DNA from: Domibacillus tundrae
GTDB lineage: Bacteria; Bacillota; Bacilli; Bacillales; Domibacillaceae
Direction: 5' to 3'
DNA: 64,000 nt
Assembly: GCF_000970675.1 (NCBI RefSeq)
Contig: NZ_LAJA01000017.1
Location: 90,385 to 154,384, forward strand
The notes beneath the pieces are model-generated. The model had not been told where the DNA came from and made no database searches. It saw only the letters and a list, made by a program, of their open reading frames with translations. Positions 9,106 through 18,359 of this stretch are shown here, piece after piece. The translations under genes and the position numbers were made by a program. Numbering within the stretch: position 1 is the stretch's first letter; each line of letters starts with the position of its first letter.

Positions 9106-10395
9106 ATGCCGCTTGTCAAAAAAACAGCAGCCCTTCCGAAAGAACAGGAACAAAAACAAGTATCCAGCTTATTTCAGTCCACTCAAAAGATTATTAAAAA
9201 AGCACTCGATACACTCGGTTATTCGGAAAGTGTATATGAACTTTTAAAAGAACCGATGCGCGTGCTGACGGTCCGTATTCCAGTGAGAATGGATGATGGG
9301 CATGTCAAAGTGTTTACCGGCTTTCGCTCGCAGCACTGTGACGCGGTCGGACCAACAAAAGGCGGTGTTCGTTTTCATCCAAATGTGACAGAAGAAGAAG
9401 TAAAAGCACTATCCATTTGGATGACGTTAAAGTGCGGCATTGCCAGCTTGCCCTATGGCGGCGGAAAAGGCGGCATCATTTGTGATCCTCAAAAAATGTC
9501 ATTGGGCGAACTGGAACGACTCAGCCGTGGCTATGTACGCGCGATCAGCCAGGTTGTCGGGCCGACAAAAGATATCCCGGCACCGGATGTATACACGAAC
9601 GCGCAAATTATGGCGTGGATGATGGATGAATACAGCCATATTCGTGAGTTTGATTCACCGGCTTTTATTACCGGTAAACCGATTGTACTTGGTGGTTCGC
9701 ATGGCCGTGAAACAGCGACAGCACAAGGGGTGACGATGTGCTTAAAAGAAGCGGTAAAGAAAAAAGACATGCAGCTTGAAGGAGCGCGAATTGTCATTCA
9801 AGGTTTTGGCAACGCAGGCAGCTTCCTTGCTAAGTTTTTGCACGATGAAGGGGCCAGAATCATCGGCATATCGGATGTGCTTGGCGGCATCTATAACCCG
9901 AATGGATTGGATATTCCTTACCTGCTGGACCGTCGTGACAGCTTTGGTATGGTGACGAACCTGTTCGACGAAACGATTTCCAATCAGGAATTGTTAGAGC
10001 TTGATTGTGATATTCTCGTTCCAGCGGCGATTTCGAACCAAATCACAGAAGAAAATGCGGATCAGATCAAGGCGGCGATCGTTGTTGAAGCAGCCAATGG
10101 GCCGACAACGCTTGAAGCGACGCGAATGTTGACAGAGCGTGGTGTGCTGCTTGTGCCAGATATTTTGGCAAGCTCCGGAGGTGTAACAGTTTCTTATTTT
10201 GAATGGGTACAAAACAACCAGGGCTACTACTGGGAAGAAGAAGAAGTGAAGAAAAAATTGCAAAAAGGCATGGTAGAGTCTTTTGAGATGATTTACGAAA
10301 CGGCACAGGTTCACCAAGTCGATATGCGGCTGGCCGCTTACATTGTCGGGGTTAAGCGCGCAGCGGAAGCAGCAACATTCAGAGGGTGGGTGTAA
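9106..10395 (+). CDS. rocG: NAD-specific glutamate dehydrogenase, RocG type
   Basis: Oxidatively deaminates glutamate to 2-oxoglutarate, the last step of arginine/ornithine/proline breakdown. 429 residues from ATG 9106 (B. subtilis RocG and GudB about 424-427). Seen: KGGVRFHP near residue 85, catalytic Lys in PYGGGKGGI near 122, PAPDVYTN near 160 and a Rossmann motif GFGNAGSF near 232. Start choice: GAGGTGA lies six bases before 9106; an in-frame ATG at 9073 after AAAGGTGAT is possible and would add eleven residues. The sigma-54 promoter marks it as the catabolic RocG form rather than GudB. Transcribed separately from rocAD. Confidence 0.93.
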   Translation: MPLVKKTAALPKEQEQKQVSSLFQSTQKIIKKALDTLGYSESVYELLKEPMRVLTVRIPVRMDDGHVKVFTGFRSQHCDAVGPTKGGVRFHPNVTEEEVKALSIWMTLKCGIASLPYGGGKGGIICDPQKMSLGELERLSRGYVRAISQVVGPTKDIPAPDVYTNAQIMAWMMDEYSHIREFDSPAFITGKPIVLGGSHGRETATAQGVTMCLKEAVKKKDMQLEGARIVIQGFGNAGSFLAKFLHDEGARIIGISDVLGGIYNPNGLDIPYLLDRRDSFGMVTNLFDETISNQELLELDCDILVPAAISNQITEENADQIKAAIVVEAANGPTTLEATRMLTERGVLLVPDILASSGGVTVSYFEWVQNNQGYYWEEEEVKKKLQKGMVESFEMIYETAQVHQVDMRLAAYIVGVKRAAEAATFRGWV

Positions 10396-10400
10396 AAAGT

Positions 10401-10523
10401 ATGTGGGTCATTACTGTTTTTTTACACAAACGTATTCAAATGTTTGAGTTTGACAATGAAGCGGAAGCAAAGAAGCGGTTTGAAAAAATGAATGAAACAA
10501 AAATTTTAACAAAGCTTTTGTAG
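10401..10523 (+). CDS. MW-family microprotein, 40 residues, possibly truncated
   Basis: Small ORF just after rocG, beginning MWVITVFLH and containing QMFEFDNEAEAK. It clearly resembles the 48-residue ORF at 63397 (MWILTVYSK..KMFEFDTEIEAK), and similar tiny proteins are familiar in Bacillus genomes without known function. It lacks the C-terminal LSQIIYYND-like part of its paralogue, so it may be shortened by mutation. A GGGTGGGTG stretch precedes the ATG. No membrane segment or signal. Confidence 0.5.
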   Translation: MWVITVFLHKRIQMFEFDNEAEAKKRFEKMNETKILTKLL

Positions 10524-10572
10524 GGGAAATGAATGGTTCATTCTTTTTACCTGTAAAATTGAATTTTTGGAA

Positions 10573-10609
10573 AGAATGTCTCACAATGGAGAGACATTCT
10601 TTTTTTTAT
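10573..10609 (+). terminator. Terminator after rocG and the microprotein
   Basis: AGAATGTCTC / GAGACATTCT stem with a TTTTTTTT tract. Confidence 0.92.
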
Positions 10610-10634
10610 TTTACAATGAAGGGAAATGACCGCT

Positions 10635-12239
10635 ATGTCTACATTATTATGGGATTCATCTGAAAAACTTCGCGCATTGCTTGGTGAGCTCGTCAGCTGG
10701 AAAAGTATGACGCTGACAGACGATGAACGGCAATTTCCGATGAAGCTTCAATCGAAATTGCTCGGTCTTGACTATTTCCAAAAGAATCCTGAGCACTTAT
10801 CCCTTCATGCAGCCGATATGCGCCGGAAATTTTTAACGGCGCTTTACAAGCATCCGGCCGCTGTGAAAACCATTTGTTTAATCAGCCATTTTGATACAGT
10901 CAGCACAGAAGAATACGGGGAACTAGAGCCGCTTGCGACGCAGCCGGAAGAGCTGACGGCGTATTGGATGGAGCGGCCGAATGATTTGCCGGAAGATGCG
11001 CTAGAAGACTTGCAGTCCGGCGAGTATTTATTCGGACGTGGCACGATGGATATGAAAATGGGGCTGGCTTTGCATATGCAGCTGTTGGAAAAAGCAAGTG
11101 TGGAAAAGTGGCCGGTTAATTTGCTTCTTCTGACGGTGCCGGATGAAGAAGTGAATTCAGCCGGGATGCGCGCCGCTGTACCAAAGCTTTTGGATATTCA
11201 GCAAGAATTTGGCCTTACATACAGCCTGTTTTTGAACAGCGAACCGGTGTTTACACAGAAACCGGGGGATACAACATTCAAAGTGTACTCCGGCACAATC
11301 GGCAAAATTATGCCAGGTGCGCTGTTTTATGGCAGGGAAACACATGCGGGTGAGCCGTTTAGCGGGCTGACGTCTCCCTATATTGCGTCTTTTTTAACGA
11401 GGAAAATGGAATGGAATCCGTTATTTCAGGAAACGGTTCTCGGGGAAACGACCCCGTTGCCGGTCACACTGCAGCAAAAAGATCTTCGCCTTGAATATTC
11501 GACCCAGACACCGTATCGTTCATCCGCACTTTATAATGTGTTTACGATGAAGCAGACGGCACAGGAGATTATGGAGACCTTTGAACAGACGGCAAAAATT
11601 GCCGCTGAAGAATGCAGCAAAGCGTATCAGTCCATCTGCAGGGCGAATCGTGTTCAGGCGGTTGGAAAGGTACGTGTCCTCCGCTACGAAGAACTGCTGC
11701 GCCATTCAATTGAAAAATTCGGCGAAGCTTTTGTCGAAGAAGTCAAAGCGGATGTCTACGCAAACGAAGAATGGGATGACCGGGAAAAGTCATTCCGGGT
11801 TGCCGATAAATTAATTATCCAGTCACAGGAACTCGCGCCGGCAATTATTTTATTATTTGCGCCGCCTTTTTATCCAGCCGTGAATTCATCCGGAGATGAA
11901 TTGGTAGAAAAAGCCGTTGCTTTTCTCACAGAACTTGCCGAAAAGGAATATGGGATGCCGATTGAACGTATTCATTATTTTAACGGCATTTGTGATTTAA
12001 GCTACGTAAATGGAAGCGGAGAAGGAGAGGGATGGCAGTCGTTTGAGCGTAATACACCGGTTTGGAAGGATGTGTATTCCGTCCCGTTTGCGGAAATGGC
12101 GGAGCTTCAGGCACCTGTTATAAACATCGGGCCATTCGGAAAAGACGCTCATAAACGGACCGAACGCCTTCATATCAAACATGCATTTGAACAGCTTCCT
12201 TTTTTGCTGGAGCAATGGATGAAACAGATGAAGCCTTGA
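10635..12239 (+). CDS. rocB: RocB-type M20 family peptidase/amidohydrolase
   Basis: Arginine utilisation protein RocB family, 534 residues (B. subtilis RocB 566), a metallohydrolase-like protein of unproven substrate. M20 landmarks: LISHFDTVS near residue 78, GRGTMDMKMGLALH near 136, PDEEVNSAGMRAAVP near 169 and the C-terminal GPFGKDAHKRTERLH. ATG 10635 is preferred because the AAGGG site is too close to the alternative ATG at 10626. No sigma-54 box was seen just before it; a terminator separates it from rocG. Context in the roc cluster supports the call. Confidence 0.88.
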   Translation: MSTLLWDSSEKLRALLGELVSWKSMTLTDDERQFPMKLQSKLLGLDYFQKNPEHLSLHAADMRRKFLTALYKHPAAVKTICLISHFDTVSTEEYGELEPLATQPEELTAYWMERPNDLPEDALEDLQSGEYLFGRGTMDMKMGLALHMQLLEKASVEKWPVNLLLLTVPDEEVNSAGMRAAVPKLLDIQQEFGLTYSLFLNSEPVFTQKPGDTTFKVYSGTIGKIMPGALFYGRETHAGEPFSGLTSPYIASFLTRKMEWNPLFQETVLGETTPLPVTLQQKDLRLEYSTQTPYRSSALYNVFTMKQTAQEIMETFEQTAKIAAEECSKAYQSICRANRVQAVGKVRVLRYEELLRHSIEKFGEAFVEEVKADVYANEEWDDREKSFRVADKLIIQSQELAPAIILLFAPPFYPAVNSSGDELVEKAVAFLTELAEKEYGMPIERIHYFNGICDLSYVNGSGEGEGWQSFERNTPVWKDVYSVPFAEMAELQAPVINIGPFGKDAHKRTERLHIKHAFEQLPFLLEQWMKQMKP

Positions 12240-12258
12240 ATTCGTTCAAGGCTTTTTT
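12232..12258 (+). terminator. rocB terminator
   Basis: AGCCTTGAA / TTCAAGGCT stem with TTTTTT; it overlaps the rocB stop codon. Confidence 0.85.
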
Positions 12259-12303
12259 CGTGAAAGTATGGACATAAGCGGCGAATTTATGGTAACTTTT
12301 AAT

Positions 12304-12318
12304 TGAAACTGATTATCA
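12304..12318 (+). promoter_or_regulatory. Fur box
   Basis: TGAAACT-G-ATTATCA matches the Bacillus 7-1-7 Fur site TGATAAT-N-ATTATCA at 12 of 14 arm positions. It lies 47 bases before the siderophore-type ATPase start. Confidence 0.75.
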
Positions 12319-12364
12319 ATTGCAACGGACGCCTATAGATAAAAATGTAAATGAGGTGGAAAGA

Positions 12365-13180
12365 ATGAGCAAACTACGCGCGGAACAAGTAAACATCGGC
12401 TACGGGGCAGCAACGATTGTGGAAAATTTAACGGTTGATATCCCAGCCGGACAAGTGACGACTATTATTGGGCCCAATGGCTGCGGAAAGTCTACACTAT
12501 TAAAAACAATGGCCCGCCTGTTAAATCAAAAGAGCGGCGCGATTTATTTAAATGGGGCCGATATTCAGCAGCTGTCTACGAAAGAAATTGCAAAACAGAT
12601 GGCAATTTTGCCGCAAACACCGGAAGCACCGGCCGGTTTGACCGTTTACGAACTCATTTCCTATGGCCGCTTTCCGCATCAAAAAGGATTCGGTACATTA
12701 AATACACACGATAAAGAAGTGATTGAGTGGGCGATGCGTGTCACGGGAACAGAGAATTTCCGCAACCGCGAAATTGATGCTCTGTCCGGCGGCCAGCGCC
12801 AGCGCGTCTGGATCGCCATGGCGCTCGCGCAGGAAACGGATTTAATTTTACTCGATGAGCCGACGACGTATTTGGATTTAGCGCACCAGCTCGAAGTGTT
12901 GGAGCTATTACAGGAATTAAACGAGCGTGAAGGCCGGACAATCGTGATGGTGCTGCACGATTTAAACCATGCAGCCCGCTTTGCCGACTACCTTGTCGCG
13001 ATGAGAAGCGGCGACATCATATGTGAAGGAACGCCGGAAGCCGTGATGACGAAGGAAAACTTGCGCGATGTTTTCCAAATTGATGCCGACATTGTGCGGG
13101 ATCCGCGCTACGGAAAACCGGTTTGTTTAACATATGATTTAATAAAAGCGCCGGAGCTTGCGCTGGCAGGCAGCCGGTAA
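12365..13180 (+). CDS. Iron-siderophore ABC transporter ATPase (FecE/YusV family)
   Basis: Cytosolic ATPase for ferric siderophore import, 271 residues (YusV about 275). Walker A GPNGCGKST near residue 36, signature LSGGQRQR near 137, Walker B LLDEPTTYLD near 160 and the H-loop VLHDLNHAARFAD near 195. GAGGTGGAAAGA before ATG 12365 fixes the start; the 15 codons upstream are leader and overlap the Fur region. No permease or binding protein is adjacent, so it probably serves transporters encoded elsewhere, as YusV does in B. subtilis. Iron control is inferred from the Fur box. Confidence 0.9.
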   Translation: MSKLRAEQVNIGYGAATIVENLTVDIPAGQVTTIIGPNGCGKSTLLKTMARLLNQKSGAIYLNGADIQQLSTKEIAKQMAILPQTPEAPAGLTVYELISYGRFPHQKGFGTLNTHDKEVIEWAMRVTGTENFRNREIDALSGGQRQRVWIAMALAQETDLILLDEPTTYLDLAHQLEVLELLQELNEREGRTIVMVLHDLNHAARFADYLVAMRSGDIICEGTPEAVMTKENLRDVFQIDADIVRDPRYGKPVCLTYDLIKAPELALAGSR

Positions 13181-13207
13181 ATGTAAATAGATAAAGCGGG
13201 TGACTGT

Positions 13208-14926
13208 GTGATTAAGCAATTTTTTTCTTATTATCGTCCATATAAGAAGCTATTTTTCTTGGACTTTTTTTGTGCGGTGCTGGCCGGGCTGTTAGAGCTC
13301 GCATTCCCGCTCGTTGTAAATTACTTTATTGATACCCTTTTACCGGAGGGAGAATGGAATTTAATCTTGGCTGCAGGCATTGGCTTATTGCTCATTTATG
13401 TTATCAATGCCGGCCTGCAGTACATTGTAACGTACTGGGGACATATGCTGGGCATTAACATTGAAACCGATATGCGCAGCAAGCTGTTTGCCCATGTACA
13501 AAAGCTGTCGTTTCGCTTTTTTGACAACACAAAAACGGGACACCTTATTTCTCGGATGACAAGCGACTTAATGGAAATCGGTGAGATGGCGCATCACGGA
13601 CCAGAAGATTTATTTATCGCGCTCATGACCTTAACAGGTGCATTTGCCATTATGATGACAATCAACTGGCAGCTGGCTGTGTTAACGTTTATTATCGTGC
13701 CGGGCGTGTTATGGATGGCGGTCTTCTTTAATAAAAAAATGACTGGTGCTTTTCATCGTTTATTTGGCGATATTGCCGACTTTAATGCCCGCATTGAAGA
13801 CAGCATGGGCGGTATTCGCGTTGTGCAGGCGTTCGCCAATGAAACGCATGAGCAACAGCAGTTTGAAGAAAACAATGGAAGATTTCGTTTGACGAAACTT
13901 GTCTCTTACAAAATTATGGCGCAAAATATGTCGATCAGCTATATGCTGATGCGTATCGTCACATTATTCGTCCTTATTTGCGGAACGTATTTTGTGATGC
14001 AGGGCGAGCTGACGTATGGTGAATTTGTCGGATTTATTTTGCTGTCGAACATTTTCTTCCGGCCAATTGAAAAAATCAATGCGATTATTGAAAGCTACCC
14101 GAAAGGTATCGCGGGCTTTAAGCGGTATATGGAGCTTCTCAATACGGAGCCGGATGTGGCGGATGCGCCGGATGCAATTGAAGTGGACGCCGTAACTGGC
14201 AACATTCGCTACAATAATGTCACGTTCGGATACGAAGGGAAAAAACCGGTACTGAAAAACATTAGCTTATCGATTCAAGCGGGTGAAACAGTGGCGTTTG
14301 TCGGGCCGTCCGGTGCGGGGAAAACGACGATGTGCAGTTTGCTGCCGCGTTTTTATGATGCAGAAGAAGGCTATATTTCGATTGACGGAATCGATACAAA
14401 AAACATGACCCTCGCGTCCCTCAGAAGCCAAATTGGGATCGTTCAGCAGGATGTTTTCTTATTCTCCGGAACAATTCGGGAGAACATTTTATACGGCGAT
14501 CTCGGCGCGTCAGATGAAGCGATTATGGATGCATTAAAACGTGCGCGTCTTGAAGAATTTGTTTATTCATTGCCGGACGGGCTTGAAACCGTCATCGGCG
14601 AGCGCGGTGTGAAATTGTCCGGCGGGCAAAAGCAGCGCCTGGCCATTGCGCGGATTTTCCTAAAGAACCCGCCGATTTTAATTTTAGATGAAGCAACGTC
14701 CGCACTTGATACAGAAACAGAGCTTGCCATTCAGCAGGCGCTGGCAGAACTTTCAGTTGGACGGACAACGCTTGTTATTGCCCATAGGCTGGCAACGATT
14801 AAGCATGCGGACCGGATTATTGTTGTGACACCATCAGGCATTGAAGAGCAGGGTAGTCACCACGAACTTCTGGAACAAAACGGTCATTACCGCCGTCTTC
14901 ATGAAGCACAGTTCGGAAATCTGTAA
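13208..14926 (+). CDS. ABC exporter (permease-ATPase fusion)
   Basis: Half-transporter exporter, 572 residues, presumably a homodimer. Six transmembrane segments occupy residues 1-300 and an ATPase domain 340-572, with Walker A GPSGAGKTT near 374, signature LSGGQKQR near 478 and ILDEATSALD near 500. The GTG start follows AAGCGGGTGA. It lies 27 bases after the Fur-box-linked ATPase with no terminator between, so it is probably iron-regulated and may export a siderophore or related compound; that is inference, since the family also includes lipid and multidrug exporters. Confidence 0.9.
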   Translation: MIKQFFSYYRPYKKLFFLDFFCAVLAGLLELAFPLVVNYFIDTLLPEGEWNLILAAGIGLLLIYVINAGLQYIVTYWGHMLGINIETDMRSKLFAHVQKLSFRFFDNTKTGHLISRMTSDLMEIGEMAHHGPEDLFIALMTLTGAFAIMMTINWQLAVLTFIIVPGVLWMAVFFNKKMTGAFHRLFGDIADFNARIEDSMGGIRVVQAFANETHEQQQFEENNGRFRLTKLVSYKIMAQNMSISYMLMRIVTLFVLICGTYFVMQGELTYGEFVGFILLSNIFFRPIEKINAIIESYPKGIAGFKRYMELLNTEPDVADAPDAIEVDAVTGNIRYNNVTFGYEGKKPVLKNISLSIQAGETVAFVGPSGAGKTTMCSLLPRFYDAEEGYISIDGIDTKNMTLASLRSQIGIVQQDVFLFSGTIRENILYGDLGASDEAIMDALKRARLEEFVYSLPDGLETVIGERGVKLSGGQKQRLAIARIFLKNPPILILDEATSALDTETELAIQQALAELSVGRTTLVIAHRLATIKHADRIIVVTPSGIEEQGSHHELLEQNGHYRRLHEAQFGNL

Positions 14927-14932
14927 TACTTC

Positions 14933-14970
14933 AAAAACCCTTTCCTGCTATGATAGAGGAAAGGGTTTTT
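14933..14970. terminator. Terminator after ABC exporter
   Basis: AAAAACCCTTTCCT / AGGAAAGGGTTTTT, a 14-bp perfect stem with a ten-base loop. Confidence 0.92.
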
Positions 14971-15072
14971 GGATTGGATGAGTAAAATAGAGTAGAATTG
15001 GATGGTCCTTTTTCAAGGATCTTTTTTATGATTAAAGGATGAGGAAATAATGAGGAATTGGAGGGGACCTGG

Positions 15073-15270
15073 ATGAATTTTGCGATTGGGCTTGTTGTGC
15101 TTATACTGCTCTGCGCGGTGGGTGGTACGCTGTTTGTAATGAAAAGTGAGGATGCAAAATACGGAGAGTCGACGAAGCGAAACACAATGAATTTAACCAT
15201 TATTTATGCTATTACGTTTTTTCTGCTTGCGGTTGGCACAGTGTGGTTTATCGTGTCGGCTACATCGTAA
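15073..15270 (+). CDS. Small two-helix membrane protein
   Basis: 65 residues: a first hydrophobic helix at about 3-23, a charged stretch MKSEDAKYGESTKRN and a second helix at about 42-62, so a small hairpin membrane protein. GGAGGGGACCTGG precedes ATG 15073. It somewhat resembles small Bacillus proteins that automated annotation labels as possible BshB3, but I cannot confirm that. It ends 16 bases before the MocR regulator and probably shares its transcript. Confidence 0.7.
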   Translation: MNFAIGLVVLILLCAVGGTLFVMKSEDAKYGESTKRNTMNLTIIYAITFFLLAVGTVWFIVSATS

Positions 15271-15286
15271 AAGAAGGTGATGGAAA

Positions 15287-16720
15287 ATGGAGTGGAAACC
15301 GGATCGGACCGCGAAAAAAGCGGTGTATAAGCAAATTGCAGATTACATTGAAAAAGGGATTTCCACTGGTCTGTTTTCCCCGGAAAGCGTGCTGCCGTCG
15401 GAACGGCTGCTGGCAAAAGAGCTCGGTGTCAATCGAAGCACAATTGTAGCGGCATACGATGAACTGCAGTCGCTCGGGATTGTGGAGCGAAGAAAAGGGA
15501 GCGGCACACGCGTCAGTACCGATATTTGGGGTATTTCGCATAAGCGCATACCGAATTGGGGCCGTTACATGGAAGATGGCTCCTTTTTGCCGAATTTGCC
15601 GCTCGTGCAGCGTATTCGGAACGAAAATCAAAATCAGCATGTGATTAATTTATCAAGCGGTGAATTGGCACCCGCTCTTTTACCGCGTAAACAGTTTCAG
15701 TCGATCATGGCGGATATACCATTTTTGGATCATCTCGGCTACGATCATCCGCATGGAAACGAGACACTGCGGGAAACCATTACGAAACATGTGCATCAAT
15801 ACAAAAACATCCATGTGTCAGCGGATTCGATTTTGATTACGTCCGGTGCCCAGCAGGCGCTGCATCTTATTATTCAGTGCCTGCTGAAACCGGGTGATAC
15901 GATCGCTATTGAAGATCCATCGTACTGCTATTCACTGCCGGTCTTTCAGTCTGCGGGCTTAAAGACGCTGCTTTTGCCGGTCGATGAGCATGGCGTCAAT
16001 CCGGAGGATGTAATCGGATTTCATAAAAAGCACCGCATTCGCATGCTGTTTTTAAATCCGGACTATCAAAATCCGACTGGAGTGAAAATGAGCCTGGTCC
16101 GCAGAAAACGAATACTTGAAATTTCATCAAATCTTGGGATACCAATTATTGAAGATGACCCGTATTCTCTAACGTCATTTAATGGAGAAGTAAGCAGCAC
16201 GCTTAAATCAATGGACGAAAACGGAAATGTTTTGTACATAAGTTCGCTATCAAAAATCGTCGCTTCAGGACTTCGGATCGGCTGGGTGATCGGCCCTTCC
16301 AATGTCATTGAACGACTGGCTGATGCAAAACAGCAGGTGGATTTCGGGCACAGTATTTTCCCGCAATGGGCCGCCAATGAATTTTTAAAATCTGCATCAT
16401 TTAACAACCATATTCACATGATCCGCAAAGAATTAAAAGAGCGGCGTGATGCGATTGTTGCAAGTCTTGATCGCTTTTTAAAAAAGGACGTTGACTATTT
16501 TATCCCTGAAGGCGGTATTCATGTTTGGTGCCGATTAAAACAGCCTGTCAATGAACAGCAGCTGCTCGAAGAATCAATGAAGCGCGGCGTTTCATTTGTA
16601 CCGGGCAGTGTCTTTGGTTCACAAAAAGGATATATCCGGTTCACATTTGGCCGGGAAGAGACGGATGTGATCAATGAAGGCATTGCCAGATTTGCGGAAG
16701 CGCTGGCCGCCAGCCGTTGA
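15287..16720 (+). CDS. MocR/GabR-type transcriptional regulator with aminotransferase domain
   Basis: 477 residues. N-terminal GntR winged helix (residues 10-75, LPSERLLAKELGVNRSTIVAAYDEL), then a fold-type I aminotransferase domain (about 110-477) with PDYQNPTG near 262 and the PLP-lysine segment SSLSKIVASGLRIGW near 318. Such proteins bind PLP and regulate amine, GABA or vitamin B6 genes; the target cannot be told here because the neighbours do not point to a pathway. The ATG follows AAGAAGGTGATGGAAA. Confidence 0.9.
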   Translation: MEWKPDRTAKKAVYKQIADYIEKGISTGLFSPESVLPSERLLAKELGVNRSTIVAAYDELQSLGIVERRKGSGTRVSTDIWGISHKRIPNWGRYMEDGSFLPNLPLVQRIRNENQNQHVINLSSGELAPALLPRKQFQSIMADIPFLDHLGYDHPHGNETLRETITKHVHQYKNIHVSADSILITSGAQQALHLIIQCLLKPGDTIAIEDPSYCYSLPVFQSAGLKTLLLPVDEHGVNPEDVIGFHKKHRIRMLFLNPDYQNPTGVKMSLVRRKRILEISSNLGIPIIEDDPYSLTSFNGEVSSTLKSMDENGNVLYISSLSKIVASGLRIGWVIGPSNVIERLADAKQQVDFGHSIFPQWAANEFLKSASFNNHIHMIRKELKERRDAIVASLDRFLKKDVDYFIPEGGIHVWCRLKQPVNEQQLLEESMKRGVSFVPGSVFGSQKGYIRFTFGREETDVINEGIARFAEALAASR

Positions 16721-16740
16721 AGCATAACATGACCAGAAAG

Positions 16741-16772
16741 CTGGAGATCTTAAGAGGTCTCCGGTTTATTTT
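16741..16772 (+). terminator. Terminator after MocR gene
   Basis: CTGGAGATC / GGTCTCCGG stem (G-U pairs allowed), six-base loop, then TTTATTTTT. Confidence 0.7.
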
Positions 16773-16846
16773 TGCAGGTTAAAATAATTGATGTATCGGA
16801 AAATAAAGATATAATTGCTCTAAAACAAATAAAAGAATGGAGCTGA

Positions 16847-17149
16847 ATGAAAATGGTGCAAACCGTTATTCTAAATGATACACCGATCCGGGTGACAGAT
16901 TACCATGAAGAAACGATCATCAATGAAGAAACAGGCAAATCTGTACCGAAAATTAAGTTTCAATTTAAAGTGACCAATGAAGCGTATCATGATATTACAA
17001 CGCTTCTTTATGAAATGGATTTTCAGGTGAAGGTACCGGAAAAAAATCTAGACTTTCCCGCGACAATTCATGCATACTCCACGTCTGTGACCAACTTGTA
17101 TGAAGAAGGGGCAGTAGGTGATTTCAGTCTGGAATTGATTGGACGATGA
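16847..17149 (+). CDS. DUF3219 family protein (YkvR-like)
   Basis: 100 residues, resembling B. subtilis YkvR (96). Conserved features: AYHDITTLLYEMDFQVKVPE in the middle and YSTSVTNLYEEGAVGDF towards the end. No signal or membrane segment; predicted small beta protein of unknown role. GGAGCTGA precedes the ATG. Its stop overlaps the rpiA start by four bases (ATGA), so the two are translationally coupled. Confidence 0.85.
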   Translation: MKMVQTVILNDTPIRVTDYHEETIINEETGKSVPKIKFQFKVTNEAYHDITTLLYEMDFQVKVPEKNLDFPATIHAYSTSVTNLYEEGAVGDFSLELIGR

Positions 17150-17829
17150 AAAACGAGAAGCAGATCGCCGGGGAAAAAGCAGCAGAGTTTGTTAAAGATG
17201 GCATGGTTGTTGGACTTGGGACGGGATCGACTGTACTCTATACGATTAAAAAAATCGGTGAACGAGTCAAAGATGGCCTATCCATTACAGCGGTCGCGAC
17301 ATCGATTCAAACGGAACAGCTGGCGAAGGAATGCGGCATTCCGCTTGTAAATCTGGCCGATATTGATGTCATTGACGTGGCCATCGATGGTGCCGATGAA
17401 GTCGATGCCGCATTCAATCTGATCAAAGGTGGGGGAGGGGCTTTGCTCCGGGAGAAAATCATTGCTTCTTCTGCTCAGGAATTTATCATCGTTGCGGACT
17501 CTTCTAAAATGGTAAAACAACTCGGTCGGTTCCCTATCCCGGTTGAAGTCGAAATGTTCGGGTATCCATTGACCGGGAAGAAAATACAGTCTATCGGAGG
17601 AGTGCCAAAACTGCGGATGAACGAAGGAAAACCGTTTGTTACAGATAATGGAAACTATATTTTCGATTGTGAGTTTGCGGCGATATCGTCACCTGAAAAG
17701 CTTGAACTGAACCTTAATCTGATCCCAGGCGTTGTGGAAAATGGGCTGTTTATAGATTTGGTGGACCTGTTAATCACAGTCGATCAAAAACAGGAAGCGG
17801 TTATTCAAAAACGAAATGAGGATGGATAA
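17146..17829 (+). CDS. rpiA: Ribose-5-phosphate isomerase A
   Basis: Interconverts ribose 5-phosphate and ribulose 5-phosphate in the pentose phosphate pathway. 227 residues (family 220-230). Motifs: GLGTGSTV near residue 25, DGADEVD near 83, KGGGGALLREK near 95 and the C-terminal EFAAISSPEKLE...PGVVENGLF. It overlaps the DUF3219 gene and is followed two bases later by an unknown ORF, so a three-gene operon is likely. Confidence 0.95.
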   Translation: MKNEKQIAGEKAAEFVKDGMVVGLGTGSTVLYTIKKIGERVKDGLSITAVATSIQTEQLAKECGIPLVNLADIDVIDVAIDGADEVDAAFNLIKGGGGALLREKIIASSAQEFIIVADSSKMVKQLGRFPIPVEVEMFGYPLTGKKIQSIGGVPKLRMNEGKPFVTDNGNYIFDCEFAAISSPEKLELNLNLIPGVVENGLFIDLVDLLITVDQKQEAVIQKRNEDG

Positions 17830-17831
17830 AA

Positions 17832-18188
17832 ATGCTTTCAGCGAGCGGAATTAAACCAGTTGTAGAAAAAGATGCGATCGAAACAGCCATCGAACAGGGA
17901 CAGCACAACAGCACGTACCGGATGACGGTCAGCTTTAAAGACCGGGAGCAGGAACATGTTGGGGACCTGGATATTTATTTTATCGTCAAAGGCTTTAGTG
18001 AAGGGGACGGAAATGAAGAAATTGACGTTTATTTTAACGTTCCATTTTTCAGCGTACACGGAGCAGACGGTGAGCGGTTTATGGAAGAAGCAGAAGCAAT
18101 GCAGTTCATCTTCATTAACTTTGCAAGTGAAATTCAAAATGTCGTTGATCAAGTGCTTGATGCGCTTTACGAACAATATGAAAAGTAG
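17832..18188 (+). CDS. Hypothetical protein in rpiA operon
   Basis: 118 residues, acidic, no signal or membrane helix. I do not recognise the family. The sequence alternates short beta-like stretches (YRMTVSFKD, DIYFIVKGF, EIDVYFNVPFF) and ends in an amphipathic helix (FASEIQNVVDQVLDALYEQY). It starts two bases after rpiA, with a GGATGGATAAAA upstream region, and ends at a strong terminator, so it belongs to the DUF3219-rpiA transcript. Confidence 0.75.
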   Translation: MLSASGIKPVVEKDAIETAIEQGQHNSTYRMTVSFKDREQEHVGDLDIYFIVKGFSEGDGNEEIDVYFNVPFFSVHGADGERFMEEAEAMQFIFINFASEIQNVVDQVLDALYEQYEK

Positions 18189-18194
18189 AAACGG

Positions 18195-18227
18195 GACCGC
18201 TTTTTATGGTCAAAAAGCGGTCTTTTC
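18195..18227 (+). terminator. Terminator of the rpiA operon
   Basis: GACCGCTTTTT / AAAAAGCGGTC perfect stem with a TTTT tail. Confidence 0.9.
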
Positions 18228-18326
18228 ATTTTATGTATTTTACTTATAGATCGTTACAATGTAAACTCTTACATAACAAAATGAAGGAGGGGGACTGTAT
18301 TTTAAGCAAAGTAATGATGTTACTTA

Positions 18327-18340
18327 TGTAAACGCTTTCG
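18327..18340 (+). promoter_or_regulatory. Possible cre (CcpA) site
   Basis: TGTAAACGCTTTCG matches the cre pattern TGWAANCGNTNWCA at 13 of 14 positions, upstream of the sco remnant and thiolase. Confidence 0.5.
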
Positions 18341-18359
18341 TTTATACAAAACTAAGGGG

